The notes under the pieces were generated by a model. The model ran no database searches and was not told the origin of the DNA. It worked only from the letters and a program-made list of their open reading frames with translations. The position numbers were made by a program, and so were the translations under genes. A DNA stretch of 64,000 nucleotides from Patescibacteria group bacterium (lineage in GTDB: Bacteria; Patescibacteria; Paceibacteria; UBA6257; 2-01-FULL-56-20). Shown here piece after piece: positions 33,511 through 41,179 of the stretch. Every line of letters starts with the position of its first letter. Within the stretch, counting starts at the first letter, position 1. The stretch is taken from the NCBI GenBank assembly GCA_018971305.1, contig JAGXBC010000001.1, positions 1-64,000 on the forward strand. The letters run 5' to 3'.

Positions 33511-34008
33511 TTATTTTTCTTTCCTGAGCTTCTTTAGTATTTCCTCAAGGCGCCGATCGACCTGACTTGCTCCGGCGCCCTCTTCATCTCGATTGATCTC
33601 AATTTTGTCCCAAAGCCGTTTCTGTCGCGCATGTTTATTGATTTTCTCCATAAATGGTCGGAGGTCGTAGATATTCGTCCGCAGATCGTTTCGCTCATTA
33701 ATGATCGCGAGGTATCCTTTTCCGACCAGCCGCTTTTTCGCTCCATGCAGCGTCGTCGGCGTGCAACCGAGCTGTTTTGCAACCTTCGCGATCGGAGGAC
33801 CAATAATGTTGCCGTATTCTCCGTCTTTAACGCGGGATAAGAGCTGCAAGATGAAATCCATTTCAGATATGGTCAGCTGCAACTCGTTTCGGCGCTGAAG
33901 AAGAATGTTCGGGATTGCCGTCATGCCAAAATGCAGCACGTCGTCATCATATGCCGCCTTCCGTGGAATGATATTTTCGTCCTCTGTTTTTTCAGTACTT
34001 ATGTCCAT
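33511..34008 (-). CDS. Winged-helix DNA-binding protein (replication initiator- or regulator-like)
   Basis: 165 residues from the ATG at 34008, preceded by GGAG with a 10-nt spacer; the frame runs further upstream but reads like a shadow. LTISEMDFILQLLSR and IAKVAKQLGCTPTTLHGAKKRLVGKGYLAIINE (about 65-110) form a winged helix-turn-helix of the kind used by plasmid and phage replication initiators (RepA/DnaD-like) and by regulators. The C-terminus is basic (QKRLWDKIEINR, then a helical tail). It fits a mobile-element control protein. The exact role is unknown. Confidence 0.7.
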   Translation of the reverse strand: MDISTEKTEDENIIPRKAAYDDDVLHFGMTAIPNILLQRRNELQLTISEMDFILQLLSRVKDGEYGNIIGPPIAKVAKQLGCTPTTLHGAKKRLVGKGYLAIINERNDLRTNIYDLRPFMEKINKHARQKRLWDKIEINRDEEGAGASQVDRRLEEILKKLRKEK

Positions 34009-34252
34009 GTCTGTATTTCTCCGCTTTTCTCCGAACAGAGACGAGAAGGGGAAAAGCCATACTCGGCCCTGTTTTTTTGACAAGTTGGTCCGTTGTCTCC
34101 CGGCTTGCCTCACCTTCCGCTCTCCGCAGGTCGCTGCATGCGCCATATTGGGTACGAAGCTGCCGCCGGATAGTGACGACAGTCTCTCGCTCATCTCCGA
34201 CATAGAGACTTTCGATTGCTGTCGAAAGCGCATCGGGGCTGAGTCCGGTCAT
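33992..34252 (-). CDS. Possible small basic protein overlapping the winged-helix gene
   Basis: 86 residues (MTGLSPDAL to RHGHKY), with its stop 17 bp inside the next gene, as in coupled operons. No family and no Shine-Dalgarno sequence are seen. The composition is reasonable for a protein, but it could be a chance frame. Confidence 0.35.
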   Translation of the reverse strand: MTGLSPDALSTAIESLYVGDERETVVTIRRQLRTQYGACSDLRRAEGEASRETTDQLVKKTGPSMAFPLLVSVRRKAEKYRHGHKY

Positions 34253-34310
34253 TTAACTGGCGAGCAGAGGAGGCTGTACCGGTTCGCCGCACCTTTCCCC
34301 CACAACGAAA

Positions 34311-34428
34311 TGCAAGGACCTGCCAGTACGGTGAGACCTGGCAGGTCCTTGCATGCAAGGCCGCACCGTATACTGAAGTCGGTCTTGTACTTCCGACTTC
34401 TGTTTTACGGTATCAAATAGCAGTGCGG
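34311..34428. repeat. Cluster of long palindromes
   Basis: A 16-bp perfect inverted repeat (34311-34326 and 34338-34353, TGCAAGGACCTGCCAG arms, 11-nt loop) is followed at once by nested arms: CCGCAC (34361-34366)/GTGCGG (34423-34428), ACCGTA (34365-34370)/TACGGT (34406-34411) and GAAGTCGG (34375-34382)/CCGACTTC (34393-34400). TGCAAGG recurs between them. Such structure fits a recombination, origin or transfer site of the island. No gene overlaps it. Confidence 0.65.
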
Positions 34429-34442
34429 GGTCCGCTGAACTT

Positions 34443-34466
34443 AAAAACCGCCCGTGTCCCGAGCGG
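34443..34466 (-). terminator. Terminator of the gene at 34544-35104
   Basis: CCGCCCG (34448-34454) pairs with CGAGCGG (34460-34466) including one G-U pair; on the minus strand TTTTT follows. Confidence 0.75.
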
Positions 34467-34543
34467 CTTTGCAACTGCCGTATTATCAATCCTTTTTAGA
34501 AAATGGCGTGTCCGCAGAATAGTCAGAAAACAGGTCAGGCCGG

Positions 34544-35104
34544 TCAGCCCAGTTTTATAACAAGTCTGCATTGTGTCCTAGTTCTATCGATCCTAATAGG
34601 AATCATTTTCTCCGCTATCCGCGAATTGAAGCGAGTTATCTGCTTGATAACAGCACCTTCGGTCCGCGCACCAGTCACAAACTTGAGATTCTTTACGGAC
34701 ATAGTCCGGGGTCTCCGACTCACAATCGCATTGCCTTTCATTTCAAATCTTCCCTCCCATAAGACTTTGATTATTTTAATTATTTTCGTACCTTCCAGAT
34801 TCTTGCGGCTATTGAGCGGCAGTGCTTCTTGTCCATTGTTTATGATGATCATGTTGTCGTCAAAACGGACCGATTTGATCTTGATGGGCCCGTCATTGGC
34901 AGCAGAGCTCTTTCGCTTATCCGACGATCCAAACAACGCACGCACGTGTGGCTTCGGCGATACAAGCATCCGCATTTGTCCATCGTGAAGGGGGTTGAGG
35001 TATTGAAAGTCATAATCGCCCGTATTGAGCCCGGTCTCTGTCGTGGTGGGCGGGAAAACTGTTCGTTGCGCCTTTTTACTTTTATCACCGTTGCGATTGC
35101 TCAT
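34544..35104 (-). CDS. Unknown island protein
   Basis: 186 residues, basic. The N-terminal 40 residues are low in structure. The segment VRFDDNMIIINNGQEALPLNSRKNLEGTKIIKIIKVLWEGR (about 80-120) looks like a small alpha/beta or winged domain seen in hypothetical CPR proteins, but no family was recognised. It is the first gene of the minus-strand island block, ended by its own terminator, and TAAAAT lies upstream. Confidence 0.6.
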   Translation of the reverse strand: MSNRNGDKSKKAQRTVFPPTTTETGLNTGDYDFQYLNPLHDGQMRMLVSPKPHVRALFGSSDKRKSSAANDGPIKIKSVRFDDNMIIINNGQEALPLNSRKNLEGTKIIKIIKVLWEGRFEMKGNAIVSRRPRTMSVKNLKFVTGARTEGAVIKQITRFNSRIAEKMIPIRIDRTRTQCRLVIKLG

Positions 35105-35239
35105 TTCACCGTTATTTCGCTTTATTTTATCGCATTTCTAAAAATAGGGCTACACATTTCGTTCTGAATAAGTTAGCATTCCATCATAACTGAATATGAG
35201 GCCTAATCCCCGTAGAAATGCGAGGCAGGGCTAAAAATA

Positions 35240-35341
35240 CCAGTCAAGGTCAAAGATCCCATCATGTGGGAGCGCCTTGACTGGTCATACCTCGAAAGGG
35301 GTATGGGTCTCGCAAGAGATCGCCCATGTGGTGGGTTTTTT
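35240..35341 (+). ncRNA. Candidate structured leader with attenuator
   Basis: Stem CCAGTCAAGG (35240-35249)/CCTTGACTGG (35275-35284) encloses a TCCCA/TGGGA hairpin. A second hairpin CATACC (35286-35291)/GGTATG (35300-35305) follows. Then CCCAT (35323-35327) can pair either with ATGGG (35303-35307) or with TGGG (35332-35335); the second choice is followed by six T and would stop transcription just before the gene at 35360. This is the layout of a riboswitch or attenuator. The class was not recognised and no promoter is clear. Confidence 0.5.
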
Positions 35342-35359
35342 GATGTTAAATATATCATC

Positions 35360-35737
35360 ATGAAAACAATAACCGATTTAAACAACAAGATGTGGTACAG
35401 ATTTTTGAAGGTTTTTTACATCCTTCTAATTTTTGTAGTCATCACCATCACGATTATGATTGGTTGGTCAGACACTTCTTATACGCCATTCGACCCATCT
35501 CAGTTTGGAGCAATACCAGTACAGCCAAAAGATCTTGGCTACTTACCCGTGGACACATCCGCTCCAAACATAAATCAGCTCAGTCCCAGCGACTACACTA
35601 CGGCACAGAAATCAAATGGCTTGATGCAGTTCCTCGGTGAGGTTGTCCCGATATTGATCGTGGAGCTATTACTATTTGAGTTTGCCCGAAGAGCTTTCTA
35701 TTACATAGTTCTGGGTACCTGGAGGCCTAAAAGATAG
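35360..35737 (+). CDS. Small unknown membrane protein
   Basis: 125 residues from the ATG at 35360; a longer frame starts within the upstream stem-loops and is rejected. One helix lies at about 14-36 (LKVFYILLIFVVITITIMIGW) and another near 88-112 (LGEVVPILIVELLLFEFARRAFYYIVL), with a Pro/Ser-rich stretch between them, probably outside. No family was recognised. The possible attenuator in front suggests regulated expression. Confidence 0.65.
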   Translation: MKTITDLNNKMWYRFLKVFYILLIFVVITITIMIGWSDTSYTPFDPSQFGAIPVQPKDLGYLPVDTSAPNINQLSPSDYTTAQKSNGLMQFLGEVVPILIVELLLFEFARRAFYYIVLGTWRPKR

Positions 35738-36303
35738 CTCCGAGAATATATAGATAAATCAGTTCCATCATTTTCGAATTTCTGATTTTGGTGATTTTTT
35801 TCAATTTTTCAAGTTTGGCGATATTGCTCTCATCGGGTCGAAATCCAATCGGTCCCGAAATGGGAGTTTGGGATTTTCGTCCGGTCTCTTTTTTCAGTTT
35901 TTCAGTTTTATCATAAATGTAGTTTAAGTGTTCAGATTTTGAACATCCTCTCGCTGCTGATTTGCAGTAGATGCAGCGAAAATGCCGTTTCTGATTGTGA
36001 CACCAGTTTGCCAGTATTTTTCCAGTATTTACTGGCTACTCATTGCGATATTTTGACCGCACGGCAGTATTTTGGAACGATTTTGACCGGTTTCTTCTGT
36101 TCAAATCATCAAGTTGGAAGAAATAATTTTGGTAGTTTTTTTAATTATTTAATTTCCCCGATCGCATGTTCAATTTTTGCACATACGAAAACAGCTCCGA
36201 TGATTCGGAGCTGTTCGTGTATCCAATTGCTAACCACTCACTCCTTCAATTTGCAACTTAGGCAGTTCATTTTGGCAAAAGGCCGATTTGTTAAGCTTAT
36301 TAT
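35738..36303. other. 566-bp gene-free, T-rich region with short repeats
   Basis: No convincing gene. The plus strand is T-rich and carries short repeats: CCAGTATTT twice followed by ACTGG (around 36015-36035), ATTTTGACCG twice (36051-36062 and 36080-36090), and TTTTTCAG twice near 35890-35905. A 9-bp hairpin ACAGCTCCG/CGGAGCTGT (36191-36214) resembles the terminator at 37138-37162. An iteron-type origin is possible given the nearby winged-helix protein, but not shown. Confidence 0.4.
36191..36214 (-). terminator. Hairpin, possible terminator
   Basis: Perfect 9-bp stem with a 6-nt loop; on the minus strand TTTTCG follows. No minus-strand gene ends here, so it may belong to a lost gene. Confidence 0.4.
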
Positions 36304-37110
36304 ATGCCGTTCGTCTCTCTCTCTCTCGTAAATATGATAACGCCACCCGTGCAGTTTCCTTCGGTATTCAAAGATGGGATTGATTTCGCCCTTTCCGCGA
36401 GCGTTTTAGCCATCGGCGTTATCGCCTGTTTTTTCTTCTTTATCGAGTGGCTGAAGCACAAGCACCATAAGTTCCTGCTCTACTGGTCTTTGGGATTTTT
36501 AGGAATCTACTGGTTCCAGATACCGGCTATATTGTTCCATGCTGGAGCCAGTTTCACGTTATCAGATTTCAACCTCTTTTATTCTATATCTTTTCCACTG
36601 GCCTTCATCGGCCTCGTTGCCATATACAAAGGCATACGCTCGGTAGGTTTTTTGAAGCCTGGCTGGATCAAGAACTATCACCTCTGGATTTGGATGATCC
36701 TTTCCCTCGCCGTATTCGGGACATACGTCTATCTCTTCGGCAGTGCGCCGGACAACTATGTCATTGAGTTCCTGGTCGTCTTCCTCTTTTTCCTGCCGGT
36801 TTATTTCCTCAATATGTACGGTCTGATCCAATGGAAGCGTGACTGGAAGGCAGTAGCTACTAAAACCATCAACGCCGGCATAGTGCTCATGTTTGTAGGC
36901 CTGCTTATAGGACTATCGGAGAATTTCCTCGCCCTGCGGCAGATACTCATGTACCCTCCGCAGTTCTGGTTCCTGGCCGTCGCTTCGTCGCGGGTTATGT
37001 ATCTCCTCCAGTCCGTCGGGATGGTTTTCATGATTACCGGATTTTTCTTCACGCATCACGGGTTCAAAAGAATGAAGTCGGAAGATGTCAAAAGTATTGC
37101 CGGGGTTTAA
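36304..37110 (+). CDS. Unknown multi-helix membrane protein (copy 2 of a paralogous pair)
   Basis: 268 residues, about seven helices; the start may instead be the ATG ten codons later. It aligns along its length with the protein at 19291-20016 (shared FQIP, DFN, YPPxFW blocks). It is the only large plus-strand gene at the right end of the island and is convergent with rpsI, sharing the bidirectional terminator at 37131-37162. The function is unknown. Confidence 0.78.
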   Translation: MPFVSLSLVNMITPPVQFPSVFKDGIDFALSASVLAIGVIACFFFFIEWLKHKHHKFLLYWSLGFLGIYWFQIPAILFHAGASFTLSDFNLFYSISFPLAFIGLVAIYKGIRSVGFLKPGWIKNYHLWIWMILSLAVFGTYVYLFGSAPDNYVIEFLVVFLFFLPVYFLNMYGLIQWKRDWKAVATKTINAGIVLMFVGLLIGLSENFLALRQILMYPPQFWFLAVASSRVMYLLQSVGMVFMITGFFFTHHGFKRMKSEDVKSIAGV

Positions 37111-37130
37111 TTATATAAACCGAGGCTTTA

Positions 37131-37162
37131 ATAAAAAACGGCTCCGATGTCCTCGGAGCCGT
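37131..37162 (-). terminator. Terminator of the rpsI operon
   Basis: Ten-bp stem ACGGCTCCGA (37138-37147)/TCGGAGCCGT (37153-37162); on the minus strand TTTTTT follows. It may also serve the convergent plus-strand gene. Confidence 0.85.
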
Positions 37163-37188
37163 TCGATGACTGTCCAAAAATTATACAC

Positions 37189-37644
37189 TCACCTCTTCGC
37201 CCACTGGGGAGCTCTCCTTGCTTTCTTTAAGCCATATTTCTTTCTCTCAACCATCCTCGCATCGCGGGTAAGCAGGCCTAACTTATGCAAACGTACTCCA
37301 AAATCCGGATTATTTTCGGCGAGCGCCCGGGATATGCCTAGACGCACTGCTTCCGCTTGAGCATTAATTCCGCCGCCGGAAACCTTTACACTGCCGTCGA
37401 ATTTATCGACAACTTTTAAGATTGTAAGCGGCGAAAGAACAAGTTCCCTAAGGCGCTTTGTTGCAAAATATTGCTCCGAATCTTTTCCGTTCACGCCAAA
37501 CTTTCCGTGGCCGCCAACAAGGCGGACGCGGGCAATGGCGGTTTTTCTGCGGCCTACACCCTCGATATATCTCGCGTGAGATATTTTGACTGCCGGCTCG
37601 GCCGCTTTATGATGAACTGATTTTTTTGGTTCTTTGGTAGGCAT
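37189..37644 (-). CDS. rpsI: 30S ribosomal protein S9
   Basis: 151 residues with GVGRRKTAIARVRL near 30, the GGGINAQAEAVRLGISRAL block and the C-terminal tail KKARRAPQWAKR whose last Lys-Arg reaches the ribosomal P site. Last gene of the operon. The 16 bp encoding its end are repeated at 20763-20778; the island appears to have entered here and left the gene intact. Confidence 0.96.
   Translation of the reverse strand: MPTKEPKKSVHHKAAEPAVKISHARYIEGVGRRKTAIARVRLVGGHGKFGVNGKDSEQYFATKRLRELVLSPLTILKVVDKFDGSVKVSGGGINAQAEAVRLGISRALAENNPDFGVRLHKLGLLTRDARMVERKKYGLKKARRAPQWAKR
37191..37206 (+). repeat. Right 16-bp direct repeat (att-like site)
   Basis: ACCTCTTCGCCCACTG inside the last codons of rpsI, identical to 20763-20778. 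Confidence 0.75.
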
Positions 37645-37655
37645 GATTTATTTAT

Positions 37656-38009
37656 TTATGACTTATCATCAGCAACGAAAATCAGATTCTTCAATCTTTT
37701 CTGATTCAAAAAATTTTTAGGCAGCATATGGCGCACAACCTCGCGTAAAACACGCTGGGGGTTTTTTGTCATAGCTTCCTCGAGACTCGTCTCCTTAAGA
37801 TGGCCCATATAGCCGGTGTGACGATAGTAAATCCTCCCCTTCAGCTTATTCCCGGTTACCTTGAGGCCTTTGCAGTTTTTTACAAAAACTTTATCGCTGC
37901 CGATTAAGCGCGGCTCGTAATGAGGATTCTTTTTCCCCTGCAAGATAATAGCTATCTCGGAAGCCAAGCGTCCCAATATTTTATTTTTAGCGTCTATGTG
38001 GTATTCCAT
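37656..38009 (-). CDS. rplM: 50S ribosomal protein L13
   Basis: 117 residues, shorter than the roughly 142 of E. coli L13. ILGRLASEIAIILQGK, YYRHTGYMGHLKE and AVxHMLPKN-type (VVRHMLPKN) blocks identify it. It lies 11 bp before rpsI, the usual rplM-rpsI pair. The N-terminus lacks part of the usual extension (starts MEYHIDAKNKILG). Confidence 0.95.
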   Translation of the reverse strand: MEYHIDAKNKILGRLASEIAIILQGKKNPHYEPRLIGSDKVFVKNCKGLKVTGNKLKGRIYYRHTGYMGHLKETSLEEAMTKNPQRVLREVVRHMLPKNFLNQKRLKNLIFVADDKS

Positions 38010-38013
38010 TTAT

Positions 38014-38367
38014 TTATACAAACTCTATTTTGGCCAGACGGCTGCCATCGCGTTTTTTTGATTTAGAAAGCTTGATTATTCTTAAATATCCCCCCCTCCT
38101 CTCGGCATAACGCTTGGCGAGATCTCCATAAAGCTTTTCCGCCACAACGCTGTTTTGCGTGCGGGCCAGCAAAATCCGCCTTGATGCCAAGTTCTGCTTT
38201 TTGGCCATAGTAACCAATTTCTCTACGATCGGCCTGATAGCTTTCGCTCTTATTTCGGTAGTTTCCATCCCGCCAGTTCTTACGAGATCGTTGGCCAGGT
38301 TCCTAAGGAACGAACGCCTCTGCCCGGATAATCTATGAAATTTTTTTCCTTTCTTTAAATGACGCAT
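38014..38367 (-). CDS. rplQ: 50S ribosomal protein L17
   Basis: 117 residues beginning MRHLKKGKKFHRLSGQRRSFLRNLANDLV, diagnostic of L17, with TTEIRAKAIRPIVEKL and the final RRGGYLRIIKL. It lies between rpoA and rplM with 4 bp to the next gene. Confidence 0.96.
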   Translation of the reverse strand: MRHLKKGKKFHRLSGQRRSFLRNLANDLVRTGGMETTEIRAKAIRPIVEKLVTMAKKQNLASRRILLARTQNSVVAEKLYGDLAKRYAERRGGYLRIIKLSKSKKRDGSRLAKIEFV

Positions 38368-38409
38368 AAATTTTTATCTCATTACAATCAAACACCTGTT
38401 TGAGTTTTA

Positions 38410-39189
38410 TTATTCGGCTTTCTCGGCTTTCTTTGAACGTACTTTCTTCTTGGGTGCGTCTTCTGCCGCCGGAACTTTTTCCTCGGCAAGCTCCTGAACG
38501 GCAACTACTGAAATCTTCTCAAAGTGGTCCTTTAGAACATTCGCCGACTTATGAAGCGCCGAGGATGGGCTTATGGTACCGTCCGTTTCCACTTCAAGGC
38601 GCAGACGGTTATAGTCCGTCCTGTCGCCAACACGCATATCTTCAACCACGAAATTTACTTTGGTAACCGGAGTGAATATGGCATCGATGGCAATCGTGCC
38701 GATATTCAACCTCCCCTCCTTTCTGCTTTCTACGGCGGAATATCCGAGACCACGCTCAACTTTTACCTCAATTTCCAATTCGGCGTCCTTAGAAGTCAGC
38801 GTCGCCAATGGTTCGTCTGGGTTCATAATCTCCACCTCCGAGGTAGTTTTTATATCGGCTGCCGTAATAACCTTTTCGCCCTTCACCTTCAGAATCAATA
38901 CCTGCGGCTCATCGATATGCATTTTAAATCTGAGTCTTTTGAAATTAAGGCTGAGCTCAACCAAATCCTCTTTCAGCCCGGGCAATGTTGAAAATTCGTG
39001 CGGAGCGTTCTTAACTTTTATCTCGGTGACCGCGGCGCCTGGCAAAGAAGACAAAAGGACCCGGCGCAAAGCATTGCCTACAGTAAGACCGTATCCGGCG
39101 AATAATCCCTCAACTTCAAAAGTTCCCTTTTTAGAATCTTCGGAAACTGTTTTAATTGTTACTGTTTCGCTTAGATGGGTAAATTGCAT
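38410..39189 (-). CDS. rpoA: RNA polymerase alpha subunit lacking the C-terminal domain
   Basis: 259 residues against about 310-330 in most bacteria. The N-terminal assembly domain is complete (GLTVGNALRRVLLSSLPGAAV near 35-55; VGDRTDYNRLRLEVETDGTISP near 190). After about residue 235 only an Ala/Glu/Lys-rich tail remains, so the helix-hairpin-helix domain that contacts UP elements and activators is missing. Transcription control through alpha-CTD should therefore be absent. Confidence 0.95.
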   Translation of the reverse strand: MQFTHLSETVTIKTVSEDSKKGTFEVEGLFAGYGLTVGNALRRVLLSSLPGAAVTEIKVKNAPHEFSTLPGLKEDLVELSLNFKRLRFKMHIDEPQVLILKVKGEKVITAADIKTTSEVEIMNPDEPLATLTSKDAELEIEVKVERGLGYSAVESRKEGRLNIGTIAIDAIFTPVTKVNFVVEDMRVGDRTDYNRLRLEVETDGTISPSSALHKSANVLKDHFEKISVVAVQELAEEKVPAAEDAPKKKVRSKKAEKAE

Positions 39190-39214
39190 GGTTTTAGTTT
39201 TATTTACTTGGATT

Positions 39215-39823
39215 TTATTTGGAAAATGCTTCGACTAAGAGTTTTACTTCGAAAGGCGTTGAGGAGTCGGTAGGAGGAGAAAGAACGCGGCCTTCAAATG
39301 TATCCCTGTCCAAGGCGAGCCATTCCGGCGGTTCGTATTTTTTTAAGATGTCTTTCCTTTTTTCAATAACATTCAAGCTATTATCTACCTTGACCACATC
39401 ACCAGTTTTAACTGTAAATCCGGGAGAATGCACCTTCTTACCATTAACAGAAACGTGTCCGTGCACGATAATCTGGCGCGCCGAGCCGCGAGAAGATGTA
39501 AAACCGAACCTGTAAACGACGTTGTCAAGCCTTTTTTCCAAAAATTCTATCATCTTGGCAGCTGATGAACCTTTGGCCTTCTTGGCTTCCGAGAATATTC
39601 TCAAGAGAGTGCTCTCGTTCAATCCATAGCTCCATTTAAATTTTTGCTTTTCTTTCGTCTGCAATCCAAACTCAGAAACGCTTCTGCGCCTGGCCGACTG
39701 TCCGTGTGCGCCCGGCTTGTAAGGCTTCCTTACCATTGCGCATTTCGTGGAATTGCAACGTTCGCCTTTTAAATGAAGGCGCTCGCCAACCGCTCTCTCT
39801 TTTTTTTCTTTAGGACCGATCAT
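39215..39823 (-). CDS. rpsD: 30S ribosomal protein S4
   Basis: 202 residues with CNSTKC near residue 23-28, a central S4 RNA-binding domain (LEKRLDNVVYRFGFTSSRGSARQIIVHGHVSVNGKKV) and the final EVKLLVEAFSK. Normal length and operon position. S4 often represses its own operon; no leader site was tested here. Confidence 0.96.
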   Translation of the reverse strand: MIGPKEKKERAVGERLHLKGERCNSTKCAMVRKPYKPGAHGQSARRRSVSEFGLQTKEKQKFKWSYGLNESTLLRIFSEAKKAKGSSAAKMIEFLEKRLDNVVYRFGFTSSRGSARQIIVHGHVSVNGKKVHSPGFTVKTGDVVKVDNSLNVIEKRKDILKKYEPPEWLALDRDTFEGRVLSPPTDSSTPFEVKLLVEAFSK

Positions 39824-39878
39824 AAAAATATGGTTTGAATGTAGGGTTTAGATTACAGTGATTATTGATAAAAAGCAA

Positions 39879-40325
39879 CTATACGCGCCTTACTTTGGGC
39901 GGCCTCGGGCCGTTGTGCGGAATAGGCGTAGCATCTTTTATAGAAAGAACATTGAAGCCCTGGTTGATAAGCGATCTTACGGCTGAATCCCGTCCGCCGC
40001 CTATGCCTTTAACTATCACGTTCACATTAACCGGTCCGGCATCCTTGAGTTTCTCCGTGATGGCCGCAATAACCTTGGAAGAAGCAAATGGCGTAGCCTT
40101 CTTTGGTCCGGCAAAACCGAGAGATCCAGCCGAAGCCCAAGCCAGAACATTCCCTGATTTATCCGTGACTGTAACGACCGTATTGTTATACGAAGCGTTC
40201 ACATAAACCCTGCCTTCCTCAAATTTTTTGGATTTCCTTGCAACCTGAGGAACCGCAGCCGTAGCAGCCGGGGTCTGTTCTTTAGATGCCTCTTTTAATG
40301 GTTCTTTTACTTTTTTCTTACCCAT
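39879..40325 (-). CDS. rpsK: 30S ribosomal protein S11
   Basis: 148 residues from the ATG at 40325 (MGKKKVKEP); a longer frame to 40376 overlaps rpsM and is less likely. VYVNASYNNTVVTVTDKSGNVLAWASAG and the C-terminal DATPIPHNGPRPPKVRRV identify S11. It has an extra Ala/Thr/Pro-rich N-terminal stretch. Confidence 0.95.
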   Translation of the reverse strand: MGKKKVKEPLKEASKEQTPAATAAVPQVARKSKKFEEGRVYVNASYNNTVVTVTDKSGNVLAWASAGSLGFAGPKKATPFASSKVIAAITEKLKDAGPVNVNVIVKGIGGGRDSAVRSLINQGFNVLSIKDATPIPHNGPRPPKVRRV

Positions 40326-40362
40326 GTGTTTGTTTATAGGCGCGTTTATCGCCAAAGATATT

Positions 40363-40746
40363 TTATTTGAGGTCAACTTTTCTCTTACCGCTGCCAGCCG
40401 TCTTTCTCACATTGCCGCGAACGGTACGGGAATTCGTTTTAGTGCGTTGACCGCGCACTGGCAGACGCCTCAAATGCCTGGTCCCCCGATAGGTCTTAAG
40501 ATCTTTTAATCTTTGAATATTGCGCTTGATCAATTGCCTCAATTCTCCTTCTAGGCGATAATTTTTTTCCACAAACCCGTTGATTCTGGCTATTTCTTCT
40601 GCGGTTAGGGTGTTAGTCCTTTTACTAATGTCAATTTTGGCAGCTGTTAAAATTTTTCGGCTGGTTGATCTGCCAATACCAAAAATATAAGTAAGCGATA
40701 CTTCTACTCTCTTATTATCAGGAATGTTTACACCTAGCATTCTCAT
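40363..40746 (-). CDS. rpsM: 30S ribosomal protein S13
   Basis: 127 residues; RMLGVNIPDNKRVEVSLTYIFGIG at the start, and TYRGTRHLRRLPVRGQRTKTNSRT followed by a basic tail. Normal place after rpmJ. Confidence 0.96.
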   Translation of the reverse strand: MRMLGVNIPDNKRVEVSLTYIFGIGRSTSRKILTAAKIDISKRTNTLTAEEIARINGFVEKNYRLEGELRQLIKRNIQRLKDLKTYRGTRHLRRLPVRGQRTKTNSRTVRGNVRKTAGSGKRKVDLK

Positions 40747-40767
40747 AATCGTAAATAAATATTATTT

Positions 40768-40881
40768 TTATCCTTGTTTTTGTTTGTGCTTCGGATTATT
40801 ACAAACAATATAAAGCCGGCCCTTACGCTTAACGACCTGGCAATTTTTACATATCTTTTTTATTGAACTTCTGACTTTCAT
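40768..40881 (-). CDS. rpmJ: 50S ribosomal protein L36
   Basis: 37 residues, MKVRSSIKKICKNCQVVKRKG at the start and CNNPKHKQKQG at the end. Two Cys pairs (CKNC; C and H near the end) give the zinc-binding Cys3-His form. It lies 20 bp after infA and 21 bp before rpsM. Confidence 0.95.
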   Translation of the reverse strand: MKVRSSIKKICKNCQVVKRKGRLYIVCNNPKHKQKQG

Positions 40882-40901
40882 TTTTTATTTGAGAAATATT
40901 A

Positions 40902-41111
40902 TCACAATCGGCGCACTATCCTTCCCCTTCTGCCATCCGGACCCATTTCCACAAGAACGCGGTCTCCGGGAAGAACCCTGATGTTATGAATCTTCATCTT
41001 GCCTGCTAAATGAGCCAAAACTTCCCCATCGGGTTTGTTTTTAAGCCCGATTCTGAAAGTAAGGCCTGGCAAGGCTTCCTTAACTATTCCTTCTTCGGAT
41101 GCAACCCTCAT
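40902..41111 (-). CDS. infA: Translation initiation factor IF-1
   Basis: 69 residues, one OB fold: GIVKEALPGLTFRIGL, GEVLAHLAGKMKIHNIRVLPGDRVLVEM. First gene of the operon. The leader from the promoter at 41180-41209 is about 60 nt and shows no Shine-Dalgarno sequence. Confidence 0.95.
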   Translation of the reverse strand: MRVASEEGIVKEALPGLTFRIGLKNKPDGEVLAHLAGKMKIHNIRVLPGDRVLVEMGPDGRRGRIVRRL

Positions 41112-41179
41112 TTACTGAAGTATTTCTGATTCATAACTACCTGTTTAAAAGCGGTAATGTAGGTTATTGGTTCTATGGG

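Larger units (their letters stand above)
20763..37206. mobile_element. 16.4-kb defence island integrated at the 3' end of rpsI
   Basis: Bounded by the 16-bp direct repeats and by an intact rpsI end on one side and an rpsI remnant with terminator on the other. The contents are typical of mobile islands: two tyrosine recombinases, a winged-helix protein, a type I restriction system, a C5 methylase operon, a PIN-like nuclease and unknown genes, nearly all on the minus strand. The recombinases are central rather than at an edge, so the island may be composite. A divergent duplication of the rpsI 3' region is an alternative. Confidence 0.7.

Noticed and set aside
35939..36331. 130-residue plus-strand frame
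   Set aside because: Low-complexity T-rich composition, no ribosome site, and it runs into the next gene in another frame.
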